DNA of 64,000 nt from Dyadobacter sp. MSC1_007 (lineage in GTDB: Bacteria; Bacteroidota; Bacteroidia; Cytophagales; Spirosomataceae), in the NCBI RefSeq assembly GCF_023667495.1, contig NZ_JAMOZL010000001.1:714817-778816 (forward strand). The letters are read 5' to 3'. This document shows, one piece after another, positions 27,993 through 35,634 of the stretch (position 1 is its first letter; every line of letters begins with the position of its first letter). The notes under the pieces were generated by a model. The model did not search any database. It worked only from the letters and a program-made list of their open reading frames with translations, and was not told the DNA's origin. Made by a program: the position numbers and the translations under genes.

Positions 27993-29015
27993 TTACTGGT
28001 AAAGATACATGATTTCCTGCTGTTGAAGGTCATCGATCCACTGATCAATGTAGTCGAAAAGCTGCTGCCCGGCGGCATCGAAACGCTTCACGGGGCTTCC
28101 TGCTTCACTTCGCGAACCGAAGACAATCAGGCCCAGGGCCACGCACCGGACAATGTCCATCTGCCGCGCCAGGCCCATGCAGAACCCTTCGATAAAATGC
28201 TCACGGGCCTCCGGTGCGATCTCAAACGTCTGAGCCACCTTTTTGCGCGCAAGTAACAACTGCGTATGCCGCGTAAAAAGCATTGCCTGCGTTGTAGAAT
28301 ATACGAGCAGGCGATCGATGTTGATAGTCCGGAAAATAGAAACGAATTTCTTTTTCAAATCCGGGAAAGTCTGGTTAACGACGCTATCGTAGTTATGTAC
28401 GCCATTTAACACCATCCAAAGTTTAATGGCTTCGTCTTCGTCGAGTGCGATGGTAACCTGGCCGTACGCCGAAAAATCGGCAATAATATCGATAGCCTCT
28501 TCCACCTGAAACGAACGGCGGGTGAGCGCATCGCCCAGGTAAAAGATGAATTCGAGCCCTTGTGTACCCACAGGCCTGATAGCGTCACGCAGCAGGCTGT
28601 TCCAAAGGTCGGAAGCGCCGGAAAGACTGGCCCAGTCGTGGAATGCGATAGCGCGGCAGTTCCTTAAAAACGGCTGCATCACGTTCGTCACGGCATCGCT
28701 TGTGAGGTAGCGCCATTTGTCAGCCTCGTTGCCCGTCTGCGGGATACCGCCGCTCAGGCGGTACAGAGGGCCCAGGTCTTGTGTAGCATTTAATGTGAGA
28801 CTGCGGATGCCCATCAGTTGCAGCACTTCGGGCAGGGCCGACTCACGGATGCAGAATGGGTTGATACCAAAGTCCCATATCGAAAAATCCGGCGAACCGC
28901 TGGCTGTCGGGCGGCGCAGGTAGCTATGCGGTGAAACAGCCGGTCCCTGCAATTGTATTTTCAGGTCCGTAAGGATCGGGCCCGGATTCAGAATTTCGAG
29001 GTTAAGTGTTTCCAT
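27993..29015 (-). CDS. Unknown protein, member B of a paralogous pair in the sigma-54 modules
   Basis: A 340-residue protein homologous over most of its length to the 288-residue product at 19202-20068, with about 30 extra N-terminal residues. Shared landmarks are HDWASLSGASDLWNSLLRD, LEFIFYLGDA, VTIALDEDEA and HFIEGFCMGLARQ. No signal peptide, membrane span or known motif is seen. It is 96 bases upstream of the module B activator, the same order as in module A, and 18 bases downstream of a bestrophin-like gene. Confidence 0.75.
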   Translation of the reverse strand: METLNLEILNPGPILTDLKIQLQGPAVSPHSYLRRPTASGSPDFSIWDFGINPFCIRESALPEVLQLMGIRSLTLNATQDLGPLYRLSGGIPQTGNEADKWRYLTSDAVTNVMQPFLRNCRAIAFHDWASLSGASDLWNSLLRDAIRPVGTQGLEFIFYLGDALTRRSFQVEEAIDIIADFSAYGQVTIALDEDEAIKLWMVLNGVHNYDSVVNQTFPDLKKKFVSIFRTINIDRLLVYSTTQAMLFTRHTQLLLARKKVAQTFEIAPEAREHFIEGFCMGLARQMDIVRCVALGLIVFGSRSEAGSPVKRFDAAGQQLFDYIDQWIDDLQQQEIMYLYQ

Positions 29016-29033
29016 TTTGCATTTGATTCAGGT

Positions 29034-30041
29034 TTAAAGAATAATGTTATTGCGAGGCTGCAAGTCTTCGGGCAGGTTGCTTTCGCCGAGCATTTCACGA
29101 AGCTCGATATTAAGCTGCTGGCTCATCTGCGAAATCGGAACGTCGTTCGCACTTCCTTCGAAAGGATTTTCGGTACTCTCACCGACCTGTTCCAGTGAAA
29201 TATACATCCACGAAATGAGCATGCTGAACGGGATGGTCACCCAGGCCATATATCCGCGCAGAGGCGCATCCACGACTTCGTTGAGCAGGTCAAAATCGTG
29301 AACAATACCGAACGGCAGCATAAAGCAGAACGTCCACACGAAAATGTTGTTGATCACCGCATATTGTCTGGGATAGGGCGAGTCTTTCAGCTGCTCGCAT
29401 TTGCTTTGCACGGAGTAAAAGTCTTTCATCATTTGTTGCATTACGGCATACTGCGGCGCGATCACCTGCCCATTATCATTCAACGATTTGATGCTCTTGC
29501 TTTGCAATGCAAGAATTTTGCCCATCCTGTTTCTCGACCGAAGCACAAGTTCCAACTCATCATCGGGCAGGAATTCTTTCAGCTCGGTTTCCATGGACCG
29601 CATGCGTTCCGGGATATGGAAAAATTGCTGGTACTCTTTATTATGGCTTTTTTCGTTGCTCTCCCACACGCGGTTCTCGCGCAGGTAGTAGCGCAGGGCC
29701 GTGAGCCAGGCGAGATGGCGGTAAACAAGCTCCTTACTTTGCGTTGCGTCGTTCAGAAAATCGATGCTGATTGTTCCCCAGAAGCGGCTCAGGCTCAGAA
29801 TATCGGTCCATATCCGCTGGCCTTCGGCCGCCCGGTTGTAAGTCTGGGTATTTTTGAAACCCACTGTAAATGCCGTTGCCGTTCCAAGCAGCGCCACCAC
29901 GGGCCAGGGCACGTTCAGCCATTTGAGCCCCCATATTTCATGGATAACCACAGCAAAAAGCCCGAAAAAAAAGAGGATGTAAGTATTCCGTCGTGTCCAG
30001 ACAAGAAATTCCCCCAATCGATAAGATTTACCTATGTGCAT
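29034..30041 (-). CDS. Bestrophin-like anion channel family protein
   Basis: A 335-residue inner-membrane protein with the bacterial bestrophin layout. There are two early spans (ILFFFGLFAVVIHEIWGL, WPVVALLGTATAFTVGFKNT) followed by YNRAAEGQRIWTDILSLSRFWG, and later spans around 220-280 (FVWTFCFMLPFGIVHDFDLL, GYMAWVTIPFSMLISWMYIS) ending with QVGESTENPFEG. The last pattern is typical of bestrophins (E-P-F-G). Bacterial members form pentameric channels. It lies 12 bases downstream of a hydrolase gene in the sigma-54-driven operon. Confidence 0.85.
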   Translation of the reverse strand: MHIGKSYRLGEFLVWTRRNTYILFFFGLFAVVIHEIWGLKWLNVPWPVVALLGTATAFTVGFKNTQTYNRAAEGQRIWTDILSLSRFWGTISIDFLNDATQSKELVYRHLAWLTALRYYLRENRVWESNEKSHNKEYQQFFHIPERMRSMETELKEFLPDDELELVLRSRNRMGKILALQSKSIKSLNDNGQVIAPQYAVMQQMMKDFYSVQSKCEQLKDSPYPRQYAVINNIFVWTFCFMLPFGIVHDFDLLNEVVDAPLRGYMAWVTIPFSMLISWMYISLEQVGESTENPFEGSANDVPISQMSQQLNIELREMLGESNLPEDLQPRNNIIL

Positions 30042-30053
30042 CGTGTTTTATAT

Positions 30054-30866
30054 TTATTTGGAAGCGAACCCTTTGCTATCCACATTACTGGCCGCATTGG
30101 CAATAAAAGCGGCTACTTTTGCAGGCTGCGAGAGCATGGGCACATGACTGGAATTCAGTTCGAGCGACTGCGCATTGATTTTCTTTGCCAAAATGCGCTG
30201 CAAAGCAGGGTTAATCATCCTGTCTTTCCCACCCACAATGAACCACGACGGCTTTTCGTGCCAGGCCGCTTTGCTCACTTTCTCACCCGTAGTGAATGCG
30301 GCCCATTGGCCTTGCGTGGCCAGTATTACCTTGCGTTCGGGCAATGGCAGATCTTGCGCGAAATCCTCGAAAATACCCTTTGGTGTGAGATAGAGGAAGC
30401 CGGCGGCGTCAGCCCGGACCTGCTCGTTACCCGGCGCTGGGGTAGCGGCTTTGGCTACATCGTTAAGCGACTCGCCATTGTCCGGCGCGAACGCAGCAAT
30501 ATATACGAGACCAGCCACTTTCGGATCGTTGCCAGCTTCGGAGATCACCACCCCGCCCCACGAATGGCCAACCAGCAGGACTGGTCCATCCTGCAAAGCG
30601 ATAATGCGTTTGGCAGCGGCTACGTCGTCGTTCAGCGAAGTAAGCGGATTTTGGACCGCAGTCACTTTAAAGCCTTTCGCTTCCAGGAGCGGTATCACCT
30701 TCGACCAGCTTGAACCGTCGGCGAATGCGCCGTGTACCAGTACAATGTTTTTGACATCCTTTTTCGGGTCTTCCGGCCGTTGCCGGGATTCAATTTGATT
30801 GCGGGAAACGAATGCAAAAAGCACAGTAGCAAGTGCTCCGACCAGTATTGTGTTGAATTTTGACAT
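30054..30866 (-). CDS. Exported alpha/beta hydrolase
   Basis: A 270-residue protein with an N-terminal signal or anchor (FNTILVGALATVLFAFVSR). The alpha/beta hydrolase core follows: oxyanion region VLVHGAFADGSSW (about 42-54), nucleophile elbow GHSWGG (about 98), acid near GGKDRMI and histidine in NSSHVPML. It resembles the small-molecule esterase group related to salicylate and ester hydrolases. Substrate unknown. It lies second in the module B minus-strand operon. Confidence 0.85.
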   Translation of the reverse strand: MSKFNTILVGALATVLFAFVSRNQIESRQRPEDPKKDVKNIVLVHGAFADGSSWSKVIPLLEAKGFKVTAVQNPLTSLNDDVAAAKRIIALQDGPVLLVGHSWGGVVISEAGNDPKVAGLVYIAAFAPDNGESLNDVAKAATPAPGNEQVRADAAGFLYLTPKGIFEDFAQDLPLPERKVILATQGQWAAFTTGEKVSKAAWHEKPSWFIVGGKDRMINPALQRILAKKINAQSLELNSSHVPMLSQPAKVAAFIANAASNVDSKGFASK

Positions 30867-30908
30867 GATTTAAATTGATTAGGGGTGAATCCTGAAATGT
30901 ATTGGGGA

Positions 30909-31901
30909 CTAAACAAGGTACTTTTTGAGTTCCGCACCGATCTGACGAATGTGCGAACGTACGGCCGGCAAGGTGGCCAGGCCATTGAGCAGGCCGAAAT
31001 CATGGATCATTCCGTTGTAGCGAACGGTAGTCACGGGCACACCGGCTTCGTCGAGTTTGCGGCCGTAGACTTCCCCTTCGTCGCGGAGAATATCATTTTC
31101 GGCGGTCTGGATGAGTGCGGGAGGCAAGCCCTTCAGTTGTTCCAATGTCGCTTGCAGTGGTGAGGCGTAAATAGTTTTGCGTTCCTCGGGATTCTTGATG
31201 TAGAGGTCGTACATCCATTTCATCAGCGAAGTACTCAGGAAACGGTCTTTCCCGAATTTCCGGTAGGATTTGGTTTCGAAATCGGCATCCACGATCGGCC
31301 ACATCATGACCTGCAACTTGATCTCCGGTCCGCCTTTTTCCTTAGCCATCAGACAGGTGACTGTGCTCATATTACCGCCCACGCTGTTGCCTACAATAGC
31401 CAGTTTGCTGCCGTCTACATGTATCGTCTCCCCATTTGCCGCCACCCATTTGGTAGCCGCATAAATTTCGTTGATCGCTTGCGGATACGGTGCCTCGGAG
31501 GTACGGGAGTAGTTGACGAACACAGCCGCCATACCCGATTCGAGCACAATGTCCCGAACCAGCCTGCGGTGCGTCGGGAAATCGCCCAATATCCAGCCGC
31601 CGCCATGAATGAACATGAATGCTGGCAATATACCGTTCGCATTTTCGGGACGGACAATGTGGAGATCGACAGTGTATCCATCGCTCGTGATCGTTTTCAG
31701 ATCTATTTTAACACCTGCAACATCTACTTCAACCGATGCCTGTGCGTTGGCGAGCCCGGCCTGCGCATCGGCCAGCGGGAGCGTTTCGAGGGCCGGGCCA
31801 CCGGAAGTGTTGATGATTTTTAGAAATTCCCTGACTTCTTTAGACAGGTTAGGATCGGTTGCATAATCCTTGATGGACTGCTTTTTCTGCTTATTTTTCA
31901 T
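30909..31901 (-). CDS. HSL-family alpha/beta hydrolase (esterase)
   Basis: A 330-residue cytoplasmic-type esterase of the hormone-sensitive-lipase group. It has the oxyanion motif FIHGGGW (about 97-103), nucleophile GNSVGG (about 170) where the family usually has GDSAGG, acid ENDILRDEG (about 280) and histidine in GMIHDF (about 306). It is the first gene after a consensus sigma-54 promoter and starts the operon that runs to the module B activator. Confidence 0.9.
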   Translation of the reverse strand: MKNKQKKQSIKDYATDPNLSKEVREFLKIINTSGGPALETLPLADAQAGLANAQASVEVDVAGVKIDLKTITSDGYTVDLHIVRPENANGILPAFMFIHGGGWILGDFPTHRRLVRDIVLESGMAAVFVNYSRTSEAPYPQAINEIYAATKWVAANGETIHVDGSKLAIVGNSVGGNMSTVTCLMAKEKGGPEIKLQVMMWPIVDADFETKSYRKFGKDRFLSTSLMKWMYDLYIKNPEERKTIYASPLQATLEQLKGLPPALIQTAENDILRDEGEVYGRKLDEAGVPVTTVRYNGMIHDFGLLNGLATLPAVRSHIRQIGAELKKYLV

Positions 31902-32070
31902 CTTGTTGTAATTGTTTTAGTTAATCCTGAAAATTTCCCATCCACTGAATCACCGTGTTGCTGATCGGACTTCGCGGGAACGGCGCGCCGACGTTGGTTT
32001 GTCCCATGCACGAACGGGTGGAAAGTGCATCATATCACCATTGAAAATCTGGTCTGGCGAGATATCTATT

Positions 32071-32085
32071 GCAAGCCACGTGCCA
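32071..32085 (-). promoter_or_regulatory. Sigma-54 promoter (-24/-12) for the module B operon
   Basis: The minus strand reads TGGCACG-TGGC-TTGC, a perfect match to the sigma-54 consensus. It is 170 bases upstream of the esterase ATG at 31901 and would drive five genes down to the activator at 25815. Confidence 0.8.
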
Positions 32086-32139
32086 ATATTGTAACAATCT
32101 GTTTAATAGCAGATTAGGTAATTTAAAAAGCAAATTTTG

Positions 32140-32185
32140 TGACGATATTTCGTGCAATTACTTATTGCGGCGCTAAATACAGTGC
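32140..32185. promoter_or_regulatory. Inverted repeat site 4, likely activator-binding site
   Basis: ATATTT (32145-32150) and AAATAC (32175-32180) are separated by 24 bases. The right arm continues as CAGTGC, like site 1 (CAGTGT); the left arm is less symmetric. On the minus strand the proximal core begins at 32150, 65 bases before the -24 T at 32085. Confidence 0.6.
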
Positions 32186-32274
32186 GATGCACTATTGTCT
32201 GGCGTCAAGTGTAGTAAGCATTCAAAGAATGAAAGTCTTCAAATGACAAATATTTTCAACACTTGCTTTTGCCT

Positions 32275-32314
32275 TTATTAAGTGCAGCAGTTCGTGTTTT
32301 AACGAAATACAGTT
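32275..32314. promoter_or_regulatory. Half-conserved site 5, likely activator-binding site
   Basis: The proximal core CGAAATACAGT is the same as in site 1, and its AAATAC starts at 32305, exactly 65 bases before the -24 T at 32370. The distal half 24 bases further upstream is weak (TTATTA). The gene-free 525-base interval 31902-32426 thus holds two divergent promoters and two sites; I see nothing else in it. Confidence 0.5.
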
Positions 32315-32369
32315 TAAAAAAATATTCGATAAATTAGCGAACTAGTTGATTATCAATATTTTAATTAAT

Positions 32370-32384
32370 TGGCACGCGTTTGGA
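32370..32384 (+). promoter_or_regulatory. Sigma-54 promoter (-24/-12) for the module B NmrA-like gene
   Basis: TGGCACG-CGTT-TGGA keeps the whole -24 element and the G of the -12 element, 42 bases before the ATG at 32427. The -12 half is the weakest of the five. Confidence 0.6.
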
Positions 32385-32426
32385 TCATCATGGTCTGAAC
32401 GAGTAACCATTTAAAAAGATCAAAAT

Positions 32427-33170
32427 ATGAAAATCGTAGTCATTGGAGGAACAGGCCTCATCGGGACAAAAGTTGTTAACCTGCTTCGCGAATCCGGGAA
32501 CACTGTAATCGTGGGCTCGCCTGCCACAGGCATTAATACAATTACCGGCGAAGGATTGGCAGAAGCTATGAAAGGTACGGACGTCGTTATCGACCTCGCT
32601 GATTCACCATCATTCGAAGACAATGCGGTCATGGAATTTTTCCAGACGGCAGGACGCAATCTGCTGGAAGCGGAGAAGAATGCTGGTGTGAAACATCACG
32701 TCGCACTTTCAATTGTTGGGGTCGACATCATGCAAAACATTGGATATATGCGTGCAAAACAGGCACAGGAAGACTTGATCAAACGGTCCGGAATTCCTTA
32801 CACTATTATTCGTAGCACTCAGTTTATGGAATTTCTGAAAGGAATAGCCGACCAGGCTACACAAGGAGATGAGGTACACCTGTCCCATGTATTGTTCCAA
32901 CCCATCGCCTCAGGCGACGTTGCTTCGTTTGTAGCGAAATATGCACTTGGTACTCCTGTTAATGGAGAGGTAGAAATTGCCGGTCCCGAGCGTTTTGAAA
33001 TTCATGAAATTGTTTCGACGTATTTGAAGCATTCGAATGATCCTCGTAAAGTGATAGCAAATGGAAAACCGAACTATTTCGGCGGAGAAGTCAGTAATAC
33101 CGCACTGGTGCCGGCCGGTAAAGCAGAAACGGGAAGCATTAATTTTGAACAATGGTGGAGCATGCAATGA
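32427..33170 (+). CDS. NmrA-like NAD(P)-binding oxidoreductase (module B)
   Basis: A 247-residue paralogue of the 22986-23735 product. Both begin MKIVVIGGxGLIGxKVVN and share SPATGINTITGEGLAEA, DSPSFEDNAVMEFF / NSPSFEDQAVLDFF, GVKHHxALSxVG and IAGPERF. It has an NAD(P)-binding Rossmann motif and lacks an obvious YxxxK. It is transcribed alone, divergently from the module B operon, from its own sigma-54 promoter. Shortly after it, GTTGCC-tttgggt-GGCAA (about 33256) may be a weak terminator. Confidence 0.85.
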   Translation: MKIVVIGGTGLIGTKVVNLLRESGNTVIVGSPATGINTITGEGLAEAMKGTDVVIDLADSPSFEDNAVMEFFQTAGRNLLEAEKNAGVKHHVALSIVGVDIMQNIGYMRAKQAQEDLIKRSGIPYTIIRSTQFMEFLKGIADQATQGDEVHLSHVLFQPIASGDVASFVAKYALGTPVNGEVEIAGPERFEIHEIVSTYLKHSNDPRKVIANGKPNYFGGEVSNTALVPAGKAETGSINFEQWWSMQ

Positions 33171-33293
33171 TCCTTGGAATCAGTTAAGTTAGGTGTGAGA
33201 TATCTAAACGATATACAATTCAAAGAAACCTGCCAAGACCATATAAAGCAAAGAGGTTGCCTTTGGGTGGCAAACTCTTGATGAAATACACAA

Positions 33294-33331
33294 ACAAAAA
33301 ATGCCTGTAAATCATTGATTTACAGGCATTT
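33294..33331 (-). terminator. Terminator of the tmRNA gene
   Basis: On the minus strand, AATGCCTGTAAATCA / TGATTTACAGGCATT forms a strong stem followed by a T-run, directly after the tmRNA 3' end. Confidence 0.85.
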
Positions 33332-33333
33332 AG

Positions 33334-33702
33334 TGGAGATGCGGGGAGTCGAACCCCGGTCCAGAACAGGGAAACCCTGCGCCTTCTACATGCTTATCCG
33401 TGATTAGATTGTCGGGCTTGACAAGGTGCACGGCGGACCCGCGTCAAAGCCTTAGATACTAGGGTCTCGTTGGTTTTACGCATCAATATACCAACCAGCG
33501 CTGCGGTTCGACACCTCTGGATCCACCCGGCAGCACGTGGGGTGGAGAGATGATGGCATTTGGTTAATCCTCCGGATTAAGCAGCCATGGCGTAAGTAGA
33601 TTCGCCAGTTATTGTTTGAGAATATTATTTCCGGGAGGTACTCTCAACTCCCGACATGCTTACACACAGAACCTCAGCCCGCTGTCAATTCCAGTCACCC
33701 CC
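33334..33702 (-). ncRNA. ssrA: tmRNA (transfer-messenger RNA)
   Basis: The 5' end GGGGGTGACTGG and the 3' end CATCTCCA pair as an alanyl acceptor stem (with G-U pairs). The 3' part has a T-arm with GGGGTTCGACTCCCC. The CCA is not encoded. In the middle, a frame reads GESTYAMAA followed by TAA, the expected degradation tag, similar to Bacteroidota tags ending in ALAA or AMAA. The molecule rescues stalled ribosomes and tags incomplete proteins. The 5' boundary is judged from the stem, and 369 bases is a normal length. A GCACGAA-CT-TTCGTGC palindrome lies about 100 bases upstream (33803-33818). Confidence 0.95.
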
Positions 33703-33883
33703 AAGGTTGGCAATCTGCTTCCGGCTCTCAGCCTGCGACTTTTTAGCTTGCAGCATGCTGCGAAACGAAAGTTCAATTGCATTGCTATTTACACATATTA
33801 ACGCACGAAAGTTCGTGCAGCAAGAAACTTTTTGGTGATGTAAGGCCTAACTTGCTGACAATAAGGTCAACTGCTTGTGCCGC

Positions 33884-34405
33884 TTATTCTTCGGAGATGA
33901 AATTAATCGGCAGGTTGTATTTGACCCTGGTTGGCTTGTCGTACAAAGTGCCGGGTTTCCATTTGGGCATCGATTCCACCAGGCGTATAGCTTCCTCATC
34001 GCAGCCAAAGCCGAGACCTTTCAGCACGGCCACGTTCTTGATCTCACCAGTTGCTTCAACTGTGAAGGAGAGAAAAACCCTTCCGGAAATGCCCGCTTTT
34101 TTGGCTTCCCTTGGCATTTTTAAATTGGCACCTATAAATGCATATAATTCCTTAGGCCCGCCCGGAAACTGGGGTTGAAGTTCAACAAGGCCAAAAACTT
34201 TTTCATTTCGGGTTTCTTTGTTGTCCTGCAATGCATTGGGCATGTTGTCGAAGAACGGCTGCTGCGCTGCCAAAACCTCTACATGCCCAGTATCCACTGG
34301 CAGTGAAGCGGCAGTATTTATGTGAGTCTTCGCTTTGGGTGAAGAGCAGGCAGTTATTGTCAAACCGGCTGCTGTAACGTAATAAAAGACGGCGATATGT
34401 TTCAT
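33884..34405 (-). CDS. Lipoprotein with a TonB C-terminal domain
   Basis: A 173-residue protein. The N-terminus MKHIAVFYYVTAAGLTITAC fits a lipoprotein signal (TITAC). The C-terminal 85 residues are a TonB-type domain: PQFPGGPKELYAFIGANLKM, GRVFLSFTVEATGEIKNVAV and AIRLVESMPKWKPG. There is no transmembrane anchor or Pro-rich spacer as in classical TonB, so it may not transduce energy. Such stand-alone domains are common in Bacteroidota. No partner genes are adjacent. Confidence 0.8.
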   Translation of the reverse strand: MKHIAVFYYVTAAGLTITACSSPKAKTHINTAASLPVDTGHVEVLAAQQPFFDNMPNALQDNKETRNEKVFGLVELQPQFPGGPKELYAFIGANLKMPREAKKAGISGRVFLSFTVEATGEIKNVAVLKGLGFGCDEEAIRLVESMPKWKPGTLYDKPTRVKYNLPINFISEE

Positions 34406-34471
34406 AGTATATATAATTTACTTAAATATACAACGAATGATTTTTAATTGCAAGATCTGCTACCCAAATTG

Positions 34472-35272
34472 TCACTCAGCAAACAAATCCTCACTCAATA
34501 GCTGGTTATAACGCTTTTTATCCAGTCGGTACAAATAAGGGGCTTTGTTGGCGGCGCCGGTGTATTTCTTTTCCAGGCGTTCGAGGGCGTTGAGCCGCAA
34601 AATTCGTTTGGGGAAATTGTTTTGGGCAAAACGTTTGTCAAAAATGGCCTCATACAGATCCTGAATCTCCTGCATCGTAAATGTTTCAGGAAGCATGTGG
34701 AATGCGGTTAGTTTTTGATCGAGCGTAAGTCTGAGCGTTTTCAATGCGTTTTTTACGATCTGGTTGTGGTCCATGATCATCTGCGGCAATTCCTGGATCG
34801 GATACCATTCGATGGATGCGTCAAGGTCCGTTTTTTGTGAAACTACCTGATTCATATCCACCAGGGCATAGTAGCCAATGGATATAAACCGCCGGGTGAA
34901 CCAATCATAGTCCCGTCGGCTGGGTTCGCCTTCGGCCAATGGATTATTAAATAAGTCTGCATTCAATTCGAGCATCCGGTCCAAAAAAGCGCGGCTGTTC
35001 CGATCGGCCTTCCCCATCACCTGAAATTGTTCCAGGTATACGTCCCTGATACCCGTGCGAGCGTATAATATGCGCCTGGCTGCGTCATCTGTATCTTCAT
35101 CCTGATAAACGAACCCACCGGGCAGCCCCCAGAAATCGCCTTTGAAAGAGAGTTTGGGCACCAATACTTTGAGTTGCCGATTCTGGTAGCCCAGGATGAC
35201 ACATTCAACGGACACCTGTTCGATGTAATTCTTATCACTTACTGATTCCATACTGGTTGTTTTCCCCTGCAT
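34472..35272 (-). CDS. NrtR-like Nudix-domain transcriptional regulator
   Basis: A 266-residue protein with an N-terminal Nudix domain (about 17-150, VSVECVILGYQNRQLKVLVP, GDFWGLPGGFVYQDEDTDDA). The Nudix box is degenerate: where catalytic members have REUxEE, this has RRILYART, so hydrolysis is unlikely. The C-terminal part (about 190-266, FTMQEIQDLYEAIFDKRFAQ, NFPKRIL) is the winged-helix DNA-binding domain of the NrtR/AraR type. Such proteins sense ADP-ribose or sugars and usually repress neighbouring operons. It is divergent from a TonB-receptor operon with a large inverted repeat between. An ATG at 35251 is a possible alternative start. Confidence 0.85.
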   Translation of the reverse strand: MQGKTTSMESVSDKNYIEQVSVECVILGYQNRQLKVLVPKLSFKGDFWGLPGGFVYQDEDTDDAARRILYARTGIRDVYLEQFQVMGKADRNSRAFLDRMLELNADLFNNPLAEGEPSRRDYDWFTRRFISIGYYALVDMNQVVSQKTDLDASIEWYPIQELPQMIMDHNQIVKNALKTLRLTLDQKLTAFHMLPETFTMQEIQDLYEAIFDKRFAQNNFPKRILRLNALERLEKKYTGAANKAPYLYRLDKKRYNQLLSEDLFAE

Positions 35273-35313
35273 ATAAGCCTGCCCCGCGTGAATTTCCGAC
35301 GTCGGGGAGGTCT

Positions 35314-35321
35314 CAAATATA
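35314..35321 (-). promoter_or_regulatory. -7 element (TATATTTG) for the NrtR-like gene
   Basis: Minus-strand match to TAnnTTTG, 42 bases before the ATG at 35272. No clear -33 box. Confidence 0.45.
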
Positions 35322-35371
35322 TAGAAATAATGCTTAATATCTACGTTGAGAGAGAATATGAATCGATTGAA

Positions 35372-35411
35372 AAAAATATTATCTCCTTATGTAGATAATG
35401 ATAATATTTTT
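35372..35411. promoter_or_regulatory. Probable operator of the NrtR-like regulator
   Basis: AAAAATATTATC (35372-35383) and GATAATATTTTT (35400-35411) are perfect 12-base inverted arms. An extra GATAAT copy lies inside. It abuts the TACATTTG promoter element of the TonB-receptor operon, so binding would block transcription. Confidence 0.6.
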
Positions 35412-35415
35412 CTTT

Positions 35416-35423
35416 TACATTTG
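35416..35423 (+). promoter_or_regulatory. -7 element (TACATTTG) for the TonB-receptor operon
   Basis: Exact TAnnTTTG, 212 bases before the receptor ATG, immediately downstream of the 12-base inverted repeat. The implied leader of about 200 bases contains a small CCTTcatgcggAAGG hairpin and no gene; I see no known riboswitch. Confidence 0.5.
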
Positions 35424-35634
35424 TGGAGTCAAGTATGATTTATTATTTGTATCCGACTGTAAACCACTTTTAATCAAGCTTTTGTAATAAGTAAATGTAG
35501 TTGCCTTTTTGCCAGCCTTCATGCGGAAGGTTGCTTATACCGTTTGCATTTTCGCTATTCCAAACACACTTATACTGCCGGTTATTTTGCTGAATAACCA
35601 GTGACCTGCTTTGTACACCATAACCACTTTATAG

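Noticed and set aside
29298..30713. 471-codon plus-strand frame opposite the bestrophin and hydrolase genes
   Set aside because: It is antisense to two well-supported genes with clear motifs; its protein has no recognisable domain and is an artefact of GC-rich codon structure.
33616..34178. Plus-strand frames of 60-133 codons across the tmRNA 5' region and the TonB-domain gene
   Set aside because: They overlap the tmRNA or run antisense to the lipoprotein gene and have no signal or motif of their own.
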